Origin: Ophiostoma sp. CBS 140.51
Lineage: Eukaryota > Ascomycota > Sordariomycetes > Ophiostomatales > Ophiostomataceae
Reading direction: 5' to 3'
Assembly: GCA_029298735.1 (NCBI GenBank)
Contig: JANSLP010000009.1
Coordinates: 186,001 to 250,000, forward strand
Length of the DNA stretch: 64,000 nucleotides
The notes beneath the pieces are model-generated. The model worked only from the letters and a program-made list of their open reading frames with translations, made no database searches and was not told the origin of the DNA. This document shows positions 43,824 through 56,395 of the stretch, piece by piece. Numbering within the stretch: the stretch's first letter is position 1; each line of letters starts with the position of its first letter. A program made the translations under genes and the position numbers.

Positions 43824-46800
43824 CGAATGTACTGTGTACAGAAGGGTAGTTCGTTAGGTGCCCCAGGCTCGCAAGGAACAGGTCCTATCTGTCAACATGT
43901 TGGCCTTTGTATCCGTGTCATGACGACGAGCCCACAAGTACAGATAGAGTACAAGCACAAAAGTATGTGTATGTGTATGTGAACTCACGCGGAGAATTCC
44001 GTTGTCACAAAAATACACAAGGATCAAGAGACCAGTCGATTTTGAGTTTGCATCCTCTGCATTCCCCTGACTTGTTGCATGCTCTAGAAAAGTGATGAAC
44101 GGCGCAACTACGGAGCCATCCAGCTTCAGCTTCCCCCAAGCTTCGCCACTCCCCCTGATTTCTGGTTTTTGTTGTTTTTGTTGTCTTGTCTTGTTTCTGC
44201 GAGAGAACCTGCGAAAGCAGTTCGCCAGAAAAGCTGCCCTTGTCAGTTTCTTGCGTCTAGGGACACGCTCCTACGGTATGTTTGTTATGTCTATTCTGGT
44301 GATAGTGTATCGTATGGGCAGGCTATACCTCATATGTGTGAGGCTGAGGTATCAACAAATATGCGACATATTTCGAACAAGTCAAATTCCAAATCGTTCA
44401 ACATTTAAATTTACGAAACAAAAATGAAATAGAATAAAACGAAAAAGAACCGCAACGCTAGGGAATTGAAAACCTGGAGAAAAAGGCCCGCCGTTGGGAC
44501 CCCATAACTGCCTGTGTGGCAGAAACTGGGGAAGGAGGCCAAAAAACAGGAACCAAAAGGAAGCTTTTTACCTAATGGATATGTCGATGGTATCACGCTA
44601 CGACAACGTCAAACAGCGAACACACAGTCACGGACTCTAGCTGTCCAGTAAGATACAAACTACAATCCCAGTTTGGCTAACGAACTGTTTTGAACCGTTG
44701 GGCCGACAGACCCTTTTTTTCTTCAATGTCTCCGGTCTGTCGTCTCCAGTTCTTCTCCAGGTTGTCCCCATGTGGCATACCCCTTATTTCGAGATATCTC
44801 TTACGTTTCAACAGCCCTTCCTCAAAGCTGTTCTTCAAGTCCAACAATATTTTGTGCTGTGAGTGTGTTTCTTCGTCTTTCCATTCTACTTCTGTTTTAC
44901 AACATTGTCCGTACGAGATAAGTAGAGTACAGAGGACAAACACGTCTGTGCAAAGTAATACTTGTCCTGCGTATACGGCGCTCATGTCCGAACGTGCAAA
45001 CACAGGTACAAGAGAGCAGCACAGAGTGAAGAACACGTTTAGTCTTTTGGCCTTACGGCTGCCTGTTTGTCTGGATATCCGTATGCATACCTTCTTCGTC
45101 CTTCCTTTCCTTCTATTTCTTCTCTTGCATATGGCCCTACTGCGACGTGACACGATGGAACGACAGAAAGGTCCAATATAAGACACGCGACTGAAATGTG
45201 CCCGGCAAAGAGCATGGCCAAGGCACCCAAAATGTGCCTTTTTGTGTCTTGTTTACGGAGGGCGGAGAACGAACAGCGGAGGTTTAGGAGGATTTACTGC
45301 CTCTTCTGTGTGTTGTGTCTCTGTTATGTTTGTTGAACGACGCACAGAGAGATAACATAGAGAGGGCGTTGTGCTACCATCGGGCACGCATCTTTTGTTC
45401 TTTTGTGGTCAACTTTCGGTTTGGCTTGTCTTCCTGCATGCGATATTTCGTACTGAGCACCACACACACCACCCTCCCTTCTTTCCCACAGCCCACCACC
45501 TCTTGCAGAAAAGGCACCCTGTCGAATCCTTCGAAGCATGCATCGAAGCAAAAGAAGCCAAAGAAGCATTTTGCCAACAAAGGGAGAAGAGGGAGAGAGA
45601 ACAGTCTTCAAAAAGGAGGTCGGCTCGGTTGGGTATCTGTTGGTCGCTGGCTTCCCATTCTGAGGAGGGCGGATAAAAGATACATACGTCTCTTACTCGA
45701 ATAGGAAGCCCAAGTATTCCATCAAAGCAAACCAAGCAAAACGTCAAGGGGCCAAGAGTTTTGAATTTGGAGATTGTGAAAGAGAGGAAAAAAAAACGCG
45801 CAAACGATTCCGTACTTTTGTCGACAAGGAAGAGCAAAGACGTTGAAAGACTTTGCTGATCTGGCTCACCGAGCAGGAAGAAAGCATGGACCAACAAGAC
45901 CAGCAGGGCCCAGCGACCACTCAGCGCCCATAGCTTTGCCGAGCACTGTCTTTCACTGCCTTTGACACTGCCCCCTCCTTGTCTGCTCGTCTTCTCATTA
46001 ATGTCAACCTCTCTCCTCCCCTCAGTGACAACACATGACGGCGGAGGCGGAGTCGGTACCAGACTGCACTGCACCAAATGCTGCACGTCTTTTTCCCGTT
46101 TCTCTTCCTTCTGTTTTTCGTTTCCTGCAGCCCAGCCTGCCCAACCCCAGCCTCCCCACTTTCTTTGCCTTGTCCCCTCCCCTGCCCTCTTCCTGCAAAT
46201 GCAGTCATGCAACGCAACCCTCCAAGAGTCCGTGGGAGAGACAGAAACAAAGACAAAAAGGCCACACAAGACCAAAAAAGGAAGAAGAGAGACAAGCCAC
46301 AGGTAAATCGACAGGGAGAGGGCAGCATCGATCCGTGGGAACACACAGACAGACGGGACACGTTTATCTCTGGAGTCGGGACGGAGCATTACGGAGGATT
46401 AAGAGGAGGAGAAGGAGGAAGGAGGAAAAGGAGCCTCCTTTCCACGATGCTCTGTTGTTCCTGTCGCTCCTTCCCTGTTCTGTATCCGTTGTTTCCTTAG
46501 TTTCCTTTCGCTCCTGTCGCTCCTTCTGCTGGTTGTCTGTGCGGAATCATAACGGTCAAGGGAAGGCGCGATTCTCGATTTACGACGATACGATATAGTT
46601 GCCCTTTCCCTCACAAGATATCGTATTCGTACTGGAGAGCCTTTATCCCTCTTGGCCACTTTTCCCGAACATCAACGACCTTTTCGTCTTTCTCACAGGG
46701 CACACTTCCTCGTAATTTGAATTTTGATAAACACCGTATCACGTCGTGTTATCGAATACCAAGACAGACCGTCTCTCCGCGACGGAGAATAAGAAGAGAA

Positions 46801-49800
46801 AATGAGCGGAAGATAGACTTTTTCGTCCGGTAGTTGTTTCGTTTTGTCTCACCCCTGAGTGATATTCTCCATCTTTCTTTACCACTTGTTCCCCTCCTCC
46901 CTTGTGTCCTTACGACAATGTACATTGTCTCTTCGACGGACGGGAGTAGCTGCCGGCATGGTATGGTCTCGATTGAACATGATGAGCTGGCTTGTTGGCC
47001 TTGTTGGTCTTGTCGTTTGGGACTGGGCTGGCTTGGCTTCAACAGATCAGGTACGGCCAGAGTCGACCAAGGTAAGGCCAAAAGGCTGGGCGTCAGCGTC
47101 AGCGCCAACGACGTGCAGATGTGTGGTCAAAGTCGCCGTGAGACGGCAAGTGCCAGACAGATCGCGGCTCGTGGTCATGTCTGGTCGTTAATGGTCATGA
47201 CCGTCATGACCGCTACTGAGTGAAGACCCTCTGAGGACAGAGCACAAACGCTACAGCCGCACGTCAACAAGAGTGGGCCGTACTTCCCCAGCCATTTCGT
47301 GCAAGTGCCAGCAGGTGGCAGGAACGACCAAAAGGCAAAACAGCGGTCAGGCAGCTTCCTTTCTGGGACCCCACTGGCCTGCATCATACTACGCCAAAGT
47401 ACTCTCAGCACACAGAGCACGCACGAAAAGCACCAACCACAACGGAAGGATGCGCGCGACTTGAACGTTTCCCTGTCGTTCAACCAGGGTGCAAAATAGC
47501 TCACAGAAAAACGACTGTGCTTTCTCTTCCCTGTTCTCTGTCCGCTCCTGTCGCGTGCCTCATTGCTCCATTAGGACAAAAGATCCCTTGGCCGGCATTT
47601 TCGACATATCTCACTCTCACCAAAACTATTTTCACTCTTACAGCCTGGTGTCGGTGCATCGGTGTCGAGCACCGAGGCTGCCAATGCTTGGATTTCTCAA
47701 CAATAAATATCAATCAACTATCGCGGACAGTCGGTGCGTACTCGAACGACGGACAAGAACACAAAGTTCAGTCTCCGAGACATTGTCATACGTACCGCCT
47801 TTATTTTGTCAGTTCTTCTGGTTCGTGTTTCTTCCTTCTGGTTCTCCTGTATCCCAATGTCTCTCCACAGCCGCAAGGCGTTCAATTGCCATTAACCAAC
47901 GTCGTCCGTCCCGAAAGGGAGCCTCCTCAACTGCTCTGCATCGAAACTCAGCCGCGTCTGCCAGCGGACGACTATCGATCGTCTGCATTTCAGCCTTTCA
48001 GCTCGTGGAGACGTAAACCTAAAAGAGACAAAAATAACATCGTGGAGACTGTAGACAGACTCTCTTTCTCTCTTTTTCATAACGATCGACTACAACATGT
48101 CTGAGGCTATCTGTCTTGCGGAATGGAATAAGTGTTGCCCTTCAGACAGCTCCCTTTCTCACATGCTTTATGGACCCTGAACCGACTGAACTGGGGGCTT
48201 GCTCCGAGACACAGTAGAGTGCGGAGTAAAATGGAGACAGCTCTCACTTTTTTCGACGACGAAACAGTAGAAAATGACTTGCAGCTGCAGGCACTCTATT
48301 CGAGCCAGGAAACAAGAGCAAGAGCAAGACTTTTGTTTCTGTTGTCTGACCCGCGAATGGTCGACAAAGAGTGTCCATACGAAGCCTGAGTTGATAGAGC
48401 TAACATGCGTGTGAAACAGGATTTCGACACCATTGATGAAAGAAAGTCGAGCTCGAAAAAATGAAGGCTGGTATCTCTGGGAGCTTTCTATCGTAAGGCC
48501 GCCCTCCGACCGCTATTTCATCTCAAGATACGGAGTAGTGCCATCGTTCAGAGTTCCAATACTGCAATCCAGCAGCTCCGGGCACATATCAAAGTACTCG
48601 ATACTCACAGAAACAGCTCATTCGTGGGACAGTTGCATATCGTGCGGAGTAGCAGCGACCTTTTATGTTGGGTTGTGTCTTGGGTGTTCTTGGACGACTT
48701 TTGGTTGACACCTGCCTTTTTAGTGGTCAGTTTTTACACTTTTGGGTGAACCATGTCTGTCTCTGTTACACCCTCGCTAACACTTCAGGGCGCTCCCTGT
48801 TGATAAAAGCCTTCAGGCGCCTAAAACAACACAGAGAACACACCGCATGGCTTTGTGATCTTATTGTGGTCTATCGGACCCTTTAAGTAAAAAGGGACAA
48901 TAATTGTCTCCATGGTTCATAGATATTAGGCACAACTGGGTATTGTCTAGGGTTATAACACGCCGTCGAAGAAGCTTATGAAAACGCACATGGAAAAGTA
49001 TTTAATACGGCGGGCGTTAGTTAACACTGAAATTAGCACGTTAGCCTGCCAGAGCACGTCACCCTAACAATTATAGCGCATAGACGAAGCTCGATAGGCT
49101 CAAAAAGATAGAACCAACAAGAAACGACACGTGTGAATGTATCCCGCATCAGCATAAAGTATCCAAGCAAATCCAAGCAAATTAGCATCGCTTGTCTCAT
49201 TGTTTCCCCCTGCCCAGCGAACGCCCAGCGCCCAACAGCGCCTTAACTCGCTAACTGTCCAGGAACACAATGGTAAAAGAAGCGAAGAAGGCGTTGAAGG
49301 TGCGGTCCGTAAAAGCTACATTTTTACATCCCTTTGCTCAGTTGTTGTTGGTGTTGTTTGTTGCACGAGTTTGTTCGGCGTATTTGTCGGAACAGTGATT
49401 CCATCCACTGAGTGCTCAGGACACTGTGAGGTACTTATCGTATTCGATGGGGACGCTCCTATTCGGGCAACCGTCTCGCTGGGTGCTTTCTCCATTTGGC
49501 CCTGTCCGTGTCTGCATTTGTGTCCGCGAATCGTTGTTTCCTCGTTTCTCTTTCCCTGCTGGGCCTTGTCTCCTTCCTCGTCATTCTCAAGTGGAGGGTT
49601 GCATTCGCTATCAGACGGTTGCACCTGCCTGCAACGCGCTTGCTCGGCGCTGCTTCTTTTCTTTCGCACACTCTCAGTTTGCCTCGAGCCTCCTCTCACT
49701 GTGCTCGATTCAGCACTTCCAGTCTGGCCCTCCTGTTGGTAATTTGCCCTCATAAAACCGGGGCTCTTCTTTCGTTGTCTCTCCCTTTCCACTCTGTCGC

Positions 49801-52471
49801 TGTCCACTGCGGCTGTCACTTCAGGTGCCCTTTGCCTGCCCTTGCCCTGCCATCGTGCCAAACTTTTGGGAATTAAAAAGATTACGACGTAAAAAGGCAG
49901 GCAATGACAAAAGTGGAGACTCCAATGTCTGTTCGCACTCTCTGAACAGATTGGATCACTCTTGATCACTCTTGATCACTTTGCCTCGTCGGCGCTCGAC
50001 TATCATCCTTCGGTCCCGTCTGGTGGCCACAGGCCAGGCCCCCAAAAAGCAAGTCAGCCCATGACCCGACCCAGAAGACCCAGAAACTACACCAACCCGG
50101 GCCCAGAACACCCAATAAATCAAATATCTGCGATAGACTTATGTCCAGCTGGCACGACACGACCCCCAACCTCCATCGAGATAACGGTTCTCCTCCTCTC
50201 TTTCATGCATTCGCTGAGAGGATGGGCATGCGGTCTGGGCTCAGTCGATAAGTCGGCGATGGTGTGCTTGTATCCGTGAAATCTCCAGAAACACAGAGCT
50301 TGCCGACATGGACAGAGCGCAGCCGCTGTGACCTGGAAATCGAGTGACCAGCCCTGTGATAGGGAAAGAGCCAGCCAATCCGCGGCAGCTCGACCTTGAA
50401 TTGCCTTGCCTTCCCTTTCCTTTCCTTTTCGCATTTGTTCTTGCCTCCTTTCTTTCTTCTTGTTCGCTCTTGCCTCTCCCCCACTCAAGACTCACGCGCT
50501 GCAGATTAGCGCGTTACAGTCGTCCCCTCTTTCTCTTTCTCCATATCATGAGCATCGCTCTCGCACTCTCTGTCTGTACGACACGCCCACGCTGCCTCCT
50601 GCGTCTTCTTACTTTTGCGCAACAATCGTACAGAAAACGACGGAAAGAAGCACGGAGCCATCATACCGTTGCTACGGTGCAGCCCTTTTAAACAACAGCA
50701 CACTCGTAGAATAGATAAAGCGTTCAAGACATGCTTCGAAGACCTCGGCCACGAACTCGTATGGATACTTGCAGTGGCGCAGAATCCTGCTTCACCGCAT
50801 CGGTACACTACACCCACCCCCTCTTTTTTTCTTACCACTAGCCCTTGCCGCCTCGAGTCTCTCCCCTCTTCCGCGCTGTATTTTGCTGTCTTTCGTGATA
50901 GCACCCTGGTCGCGCCTGCTGCGTTAACGGCCACTGTCAAGGCCATTGTTTTCTTAGTGCTTGCTGTACCTGCCCCAATATTCCTGTCCAAAATTCAACG
51001 CTCCAAAAGTCGCTCCTTCCTTGTATTTCGCCCCTGCCAGAAAGAAAGAGGCAGAGAGGGAAAGAAGAGACAGATAAACAGCCGCCACGTTCGCTCTTTC
51101 CTTCTACAGCTCTTGTCGCCTCTTTCCCTTTTGTGAAAGCTTCTCGAATTCCCCTTCTCTCACCAAATTCACATTTTGAGCTTCATTCCCCCTCCTTTAC
51201 TCTCCCTTCTGTTCTCCCTCTCCCCTTCAATCCCAGGCATCGTGCAACCCTGTCGCCTTGTCTGCAAATCTTTTTTTAACCGTCATTGACACCCGCGCAC
51301 AGGGAGAAGAAACAAGGCCGGCACCCACACCCACACCCACCAGAAAAAGCAAACAACCACACCCCCCTCCCCGAATCCCCACCTCCCAACGTTGATCCTC
51401 TCTTCTTTGCTGGGTTTGCCGCTTCTCCGATCTGGTAACGAAAGACTGTGAGAGTGAGTGAAAGAGTTCTTTCACCCCAGTCAGCAGTTACATTCTTGGC
51501 CCTGGCACCAGCCCTGGCCCTGTTATCTCTGGTCTCCTCTTTTTTCTCTTTTCTCGCTACTCCCTCTCCGCCTCGCCGTATCATGGTCTCGCTATTTCAC
51601 GCTTGCGCTTGTGATATCTCTTTGCCTTGCCATTTTCCATTTTTCTCTTTCCCTCGGTCTACGCTTGACTTTCCACTCTTTAACCTTTCCTTCTCTTTTC
51701 TTCTCGTCTTTTCACATCCACGACTTTTCAACAGTCTGCACACACGTTACGCGATCTTCGCCTGGACTTTTGCATCTCGCCCAATTTCCCTGCCATATTA
51801 ACACCTACCACGGCTTATCGTGTTTCCTGCGGCGCTACTCAACTCTACTTACGCAAAAAACGCTCCACTGCCACCTTTTTCTCCAGCTCCAAAGCAAGAG
51901 TCTCCAGTCTTTCTGTCTGCAGCAATCTCCAGCAGTCTCCAGCGAAAGATTAAAAAACACTGTGATAACAGAGGTCGAAAACCACTCAAAACGGACGACG
52001 ACAACTCGAAGCGACGACAAAACTCATTTATTGAAACGACGAAACGAACAGCTGCCTTTTTACCGGGATTTCGGAGCATTACGAACCGCAAAAACTCAAG
52101 AAAGAGATCCAGACTCCACCAGATGACCAGGTCCAGCCTGTATTGAACGACACGTCAAAATCCCCTGAACCTCTCAACATCTGAACGACGGCCTGTGTGC
52201 GCGGACGACAACATCGACCGCACTTTTACGGCCAATTTTCTCTCTCCACCTAGAAATCAGTCACCACGGATTCCTCAACGTCACCACGTAGGAGAAGACG
52301 AATGAAGGGTGGCAACAACAATACCTTGTTCAGTATCGCGTTCACTACCGCTGCTCCATCGGCCACACCTCCCCGCTCGCCCCTCCAGAGGGAGGTGGAC
52401 GGGACGGACACGAGTGAAGGAGACGAGTAACGACCTTTCGTGACGACCTTTCGTGACGATATCTCGCAAAC
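43824..52471. other. 8.6-kb gene-sparse region upstream of the 7-TM protein gene
   Basis: I see no convincing gene. The segment 43824-44450 is 3' UTR-like. A 326-codon AUG-led frame on the - strand (46389-45409) is the longest unexplained frame, but its translation is Leu/Ser/Cys/Phe-rich with no recognisable domain, so I do not call it. Three CGGAGTA motifs lie at 48222-48651. The segment 48880-49200 is AT-richer and could be old repeat. A 10-bp triple repeat sits at 49951-49980. From about 50390 to 52440 the + strand is pyrimidine-rich and probably leader of the gene at 52472; a short upstream frame at 52123 (seven codons) lies in it. Confidence 0.6.
49951..49980. repeat. Three tandem 10-bp units ending GATCACT
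   Basis: TTGGATCACT followed by two exact CTTGATCACT copies. It is a short tandem duplication in noncoding sequence with no clear role. Confidence 0.8.
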
Positions 52472-54289
52472 ATGGGCCTCTACTCAGATCCCCCGCCCAT
52501 GCTGGCCTTTGCAGAGGTCAAGCCCACTCTGCTCGTCTGCTGGTGGATCACCGTCTTCTGCCTCACCATTATTCTTCTGCGCATTGCCGGCCGCTACATT
52601 CGCTCTGAGCGTCTGTTTATTGAAGACCGCGTTGTCTCTCTCGCCATTATCCCCCTCTTCCTCCGCATGGGCTGCGTCCATGCTATCCTTATCTTCGGCA
52701 CAAACAATGTTGCTCTCGACAGCTTTGAGCACACCGAGGAGAACCTCCACCGCCGCGCCGTCGGCAGTGGCCTCATCCTCGCCAGCCGCGTCTTTCACGC
52801 TGCTACTTTATGGATCTTTAAGATCGCCATCCTTGAGTTCTTCAAGCGCATTAGCGATGCCTTGTCAGAACGCTTCTCCCAAGTCCTCCTTATCGCCATT
52901 CGCTGCATTCTTGTAGCAACCTTTATTGCCGTTGTTATCAGCGACCTGACCGAGTGCCAGCCTTTTGCTCACTACTGGCAGGTCACTCCCGACCCGGGCG
53001 GCCACTGTCGACAGGGCTTTGCCCAACTACTGACCATGTCAGTATGCAACGTTTTCACGGACCTCCTTCTGGTCTTCTTCCCCATCCCTATCATCTTCTT
53101 CAGCCACCAGTCCGTCAAGCGCAAGGTGCAGCTCATCCTCCTCTTCTCTCTGAGCTTGGGTGTTGTCGGCGTCACCATCTACCGTGTCACCCGCGTCATC
53201 CAGGAGCACGGCAACCAGCAGCTGCGCTCCCTGCTCGCCTCCGTCGAGCTTCTCTTTGCCACAGCTGCTGCCAACTCTCTTGTCCTTGGATCGTTTGTCC
53301 GCGATCGTGGTGTCAAGAAGAACAAGTTCCGCGCCGGCTCTGTGGTCGACTCCATGGAGCGTTCCAGCGTCATTCGCTCCCGCCGCCCGACGGCTAATCG
53401 CCATTGGGGTAGCGACGAAGACCTGGTGCGCGATCTGGGTCTGGGTGTGCAGCCTGAGCTTCGCGATGCCCCCGACTCGTTTATTGGCGACGACGTCATG
53501 TTTAACGGTTCTGCCGGCGGACGTACTGTCCGGCCCGCGCCCATCCTCAAAGTGGACGGCTCAGTCGTCGACCCTCTGCACCAAGACAACACCGGTGAAG
53601 GCAGTAGCCATAGCGGTGGTGACAGTGGTATAGGTCACGGCCACGGTCACGGTATGGTCGGCGACTTCAGTGCATGGCAGTTCCCCGAGAACCGCCGCCG
53701 CAGTGCCGCCACGAATAGTGCGCAGAGTGCGCAGAGCGGCCTGAGTGGGCTCAGCGGACATAGTGACGACGACACGCTTCTGGCCCGTGATCCTCTTAGC
53801 CCGGCCTCGCGCAACAACTCAACGTCTACACCACGCAAGGTGTCGTTCTTTGACGCTGGCAACCTCCTCGGAGGTAACAACAATGTCGGTGGTGACGAGT
53901 CCGAGCCGGATACGCCCCGAACTAGCACGGCTGGCGGCCTCCGCTCGCCCAGCAGCATTACCGGCATGCGCTCTAGCACCGACAGCATGCCACCGTCGCC
54001 TGCTCACACGGCCAGCAGCCGTGGCTTCCGTCGCGGTTCGTCAGCTTTGCTGCAAGACCTCGGCGGACTTCTTGGTCCTCCGACCTCGCGTCACCGGCAA
54101 CGGTCTGATGCTCGGTCACCGACGCTTCAGACCGTGCCCCAGGGCACACCCTTCCAGATGCCCTCTTCGCCTCTGTCATCAACACATTCGCCTACCCAAT
54201 CAGGCCGCTACACACCGTCTAACCTCGACAACCTGATGTTGATGGATCCGGGTGGTCTTCTGAGCCCTGGGCCTCACCGGAGAGCATAA
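52472..54289 (+). CDS. Seven-transmembrane fungal rhodopsin-domain (SAT4/Pth11-like) protein
   Basis: Single exon, 605 aa. Seven hydrophobic helices can be read in the first approximately 280 residues: around PTLLVCWWITVFCLTIILL, VVSLAIIPLFLRMGC, ILASRVFHAATLWIFKIAIL, VLLIAIRCILVATFIAVVIS, LLTMSVCNVFTDLLLVFFPI, VQLILLFSLSLGVVGVTIY and LLASVELLFATAAANSLVL. The pattern, including TECQPFAHYWQ...GHCRQGF between helices 4 and 5 with paired cysteines and the VCNVFTDLLLVFFPIPI helix, is that of the fungal 'rhodopsin domain' integral membrane family, related to Pth11-type receptors but without a CFEM domain. The remaining roughly 320 residues are a cytosolic Ser/Gly/Pro-rich disordered tail with several SP sites and a GHGHGHG patch. 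It could be a receptor; ligand unknown. Confidence 0.85.
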   Translation: MGLYSDPPPMLAFAEVKPTLLVCWWITVFCLTIILLRIAGRYIRSERLFIEDRVVSLAIIPLFLRMGCVHAILIFGTNNVALDSFEHTEENLHRRAVGSGLILASRVFHAATLWIFKIAILEFFKRISDALSERFSQVLLIAIRCILVATFIAVVISDLTECQPFAHYWQVTPDPGGHCRQGFAQLLTMSVCNVFTDLLLVFFPIPIIFFSHQSVKRKVQLILLFSLSLGVVGVTIYRVTRVIQEHGNQQLRSLLASVELLFATAAANSLVLGSFVRDRGVKKNKFRAGSVVDSMERSSVIRSRRPTANRHWGSDEDLVRDLGLGVQPELRDAPDSFIGDDVMFNGSAGGRTVRPAPILKVDGSVVDPLHQDNTGEGSSHSGGDSGIGHGHGHGMVGDFSAWQFPENRRRSAATNSAQSAQSGLSGLSGHSDDDTLLARDPLSPASRNNSTSTPRKVSFFDAGNLLGGNNNVGGDESEPDTPRTSTAGGLRSPSSITGMRSSTDSMPPSPAHTASSRGFRRGSSALLQDLGGLLGPPTSRHRQRSDARSPTLQTVPQGTPFQMPSSPLSSTHSPTQSGRYTPSNLDNLMLMDPGGLLSPGPHRRA

Positions 54290-55518
54290 ACAATAGTGCT
54301 CTCCATCCCTTTCCTTTTACGTTTCCAGCGTTTGCTTTTTTATATTACAACACACACACCATGGCTTCGGGCCTAAGACTTCGCCCACGCGAATCTCATT
54401 TTCCTTTCTCTTGTTTTCCTATATTTATTCGACTTACGGCCTCTCTTTATACGACTTTAATGAAAATGGCAACAAACGGAAATGGAAATGGTATTTTTAC
54501 TGTCTTACTCTAATCGGAAGTGTTGTATGATACAACACGGTTATATTTTTGGTGGACCGCAGGAGCACATCGGGGGATTTTTGGGATTTTGTGACATCTG
54601 ATTTTTACTGTTCTTTGGGAAGGGAGGTGTTATTGGGCAAATCTCTTCCTATGTCTTTGGGATGTACGTTGTCGAGGACGACGACGGTGTTGTTTGACAT
54701 CTGTTTTTTGAGTGTTATTATTATACCCTGGCTCATAGATGCCCTGCGATCTATATTCATTGGAATTTTTTTGACAACTTTCATCTAACTGATTTTGCAA
54801 TTGTGACCGTGATATGTTTGCTCAAAGTTGATGTTCCGGCTCCAAATACTAATCCATGATTCTGACTAGGGCACGCGTGTCCTCGATCCTGATCCTTGTC
54901 ATTCGTCAACAAGAAAGCTATCAGTTCGGATTATTTCGATCTTCAACACACCATGGCTATATTCATGGTCTGGTATAGGGCAACAGGGTAGCCCATACGA
55001 AATTTTGTGCACAGTCAACTTGTCTGGATACACGTGCAACTAACTATCACCGGATATCTGGCCGCTCTTCATCATGTTTTGAAGTACTCTGGGTACAGTC
55101 GCATTCTATCTGCTGTTTGTATTTTATGTGATGAGACCCCCAGCCATATTGTATGACCAGGAGGTATGAGATATAAGAAAAAAAGTTTGAAACGCCAAAA
55201 AAGATCTCAAGATGTAGAGGCACGCCCTCTGAAACAAAAAATACATCAAAAATAATGAAGACGACCCCGTTTGTTTTGCCTCCCCAATCTGCTACTCCCC
55301 CAAGGAATAAAATAGGTTGAAAAGATAGCCGTCAAAGCAAAAACCAATAGAGAAACAAATGACAAAAGATGATAAAAACGCCCTATGATAAACAAACATT
55401 TCAAGGAAAAAATAGATCCAAGTCCAAACCATGCTCAACAGCCACACACTCCCCTCTTCTCGTTTTCGTCTTCAACACCAATGTTTGCCCCCTTTCGAGG
55501 CATCCCGTCGTCTCCCCC
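54290..55518. other. Convergent 3' intergenic region
   Basis: About 1.2 kb between the convergent 7-TM gene and RPB5. AT-rich, with short homopolymer runs; I see no gene, repeat or RNA signal. Confidence 0.65.
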
Positions 55519-56395
55519 TTATACGCACAACCGGTAACTGGCGTAGCGACCGGCCGTCTCACTCGTACGGATAATCTTGACAACCTGGCCACGCTTAAGG
55601 CCTAGGTACCGCGCAACAGGGTCCTTTTGCTGGATACGCGGCAGCTGGGTCTCCTTCAGGCGGTACCGCGCCAGAAGAGCCGTCTTCTCCTCCTTGCTGA
55701 GGACAACGTGGGTGGGCACTAGCTCGTGCTGCGTAATGTTGACCAACAGGTCGTCCTGCATGAAGCACTCGATCTGGGTGTACTTCATGGTAGCGTTGAT
55801 GACTTTGCGGGCCTGCGCGCTGAGGGCGCCCTGGGTGACCATGATACCGGCGCGGAAGCTGTGCTCGTCGCAGTGCTGGACAAAGCGCTTAATCTCCTTG
55901 ACGCCGATCTGGGGCTCGGTCATAAACTCGACCCAGACAGTGCCGCACTCTTGTACGGGGTCGGGGCGGGCGGCGGTCGGTGGCGGGGTGTACTTCTTAA
56001 TCATGGCATCGGATGGCCGGGCGGAGAACTGCATCTTGCCGCGGCTGCAATGTGTTAGTAGGCTGAAGCAAGAGAACGTGAAAATTTTCATCCAGAAGAG
56101 AGAAGAGAAAACGTACTCGGCCGTGCCGTCTGGCAGGGTATACTGGTTGAGAAATGACTCGAAGCTCATCTTGACTTCCTCGTCCGCCAGCTCGTAACCC
56201 TGTAGCCGTCTGTTAGCCAGTGATTTCGTCGCCGAGGATCGTACGAGAACTGGTACAATCCAGCCTCAATCATCCATCCTCCTCGAGGTAACTCACTCTA
56301 TCTTGGCACATCTCGTGAACGGTCCGCCACGCGCGCCACAGCTTACGCAGCTCACGCTGCTTGGCCGGGTCCTCCTCGCCGGTTGGGAACGACAT
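55519..56395 (-). CDS. RPB5: RNA polymerases I, II and III shared subunit RPABC1 (Rpb5)
   Basis: Rpb5 is common to all three nuclear RNA polymerases and forms the lower jaw that grips downstream DNA. Three exons: 56395-56297, 56199-56117, 56044-55519, giving 235 aa, close to the usual 210-235. Splice sites: GTGAGT/CTACAG and GTACGT/TTGCAG, the latter with a CTACTAAC-like branch site. Exon joins read CQDR/GYELADEEV and DGTAD/RGKMQF. The N-terminal jaw domain starts MSFPTGEEDPAKQRELRKLWRAW; a short insert (SDAMIKKYTPPPTAARPDP) precedes the second half of the jaw. The C-terminal assembly domain (LVPTHVVLSKEEK, LPRIQQKDPVARYLGLKRGQVV, GRYASYRLCV) is strongly conserved. Divergent from BFR1 with about 1.2 kb between starts. 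Confidence 0.96.

Noticed and set aside
51458..52126. 222-codon frame upstream of the 7-TM gene
   Set aside because: Pyrimidine-rich leader translation, out of context with the following gene.
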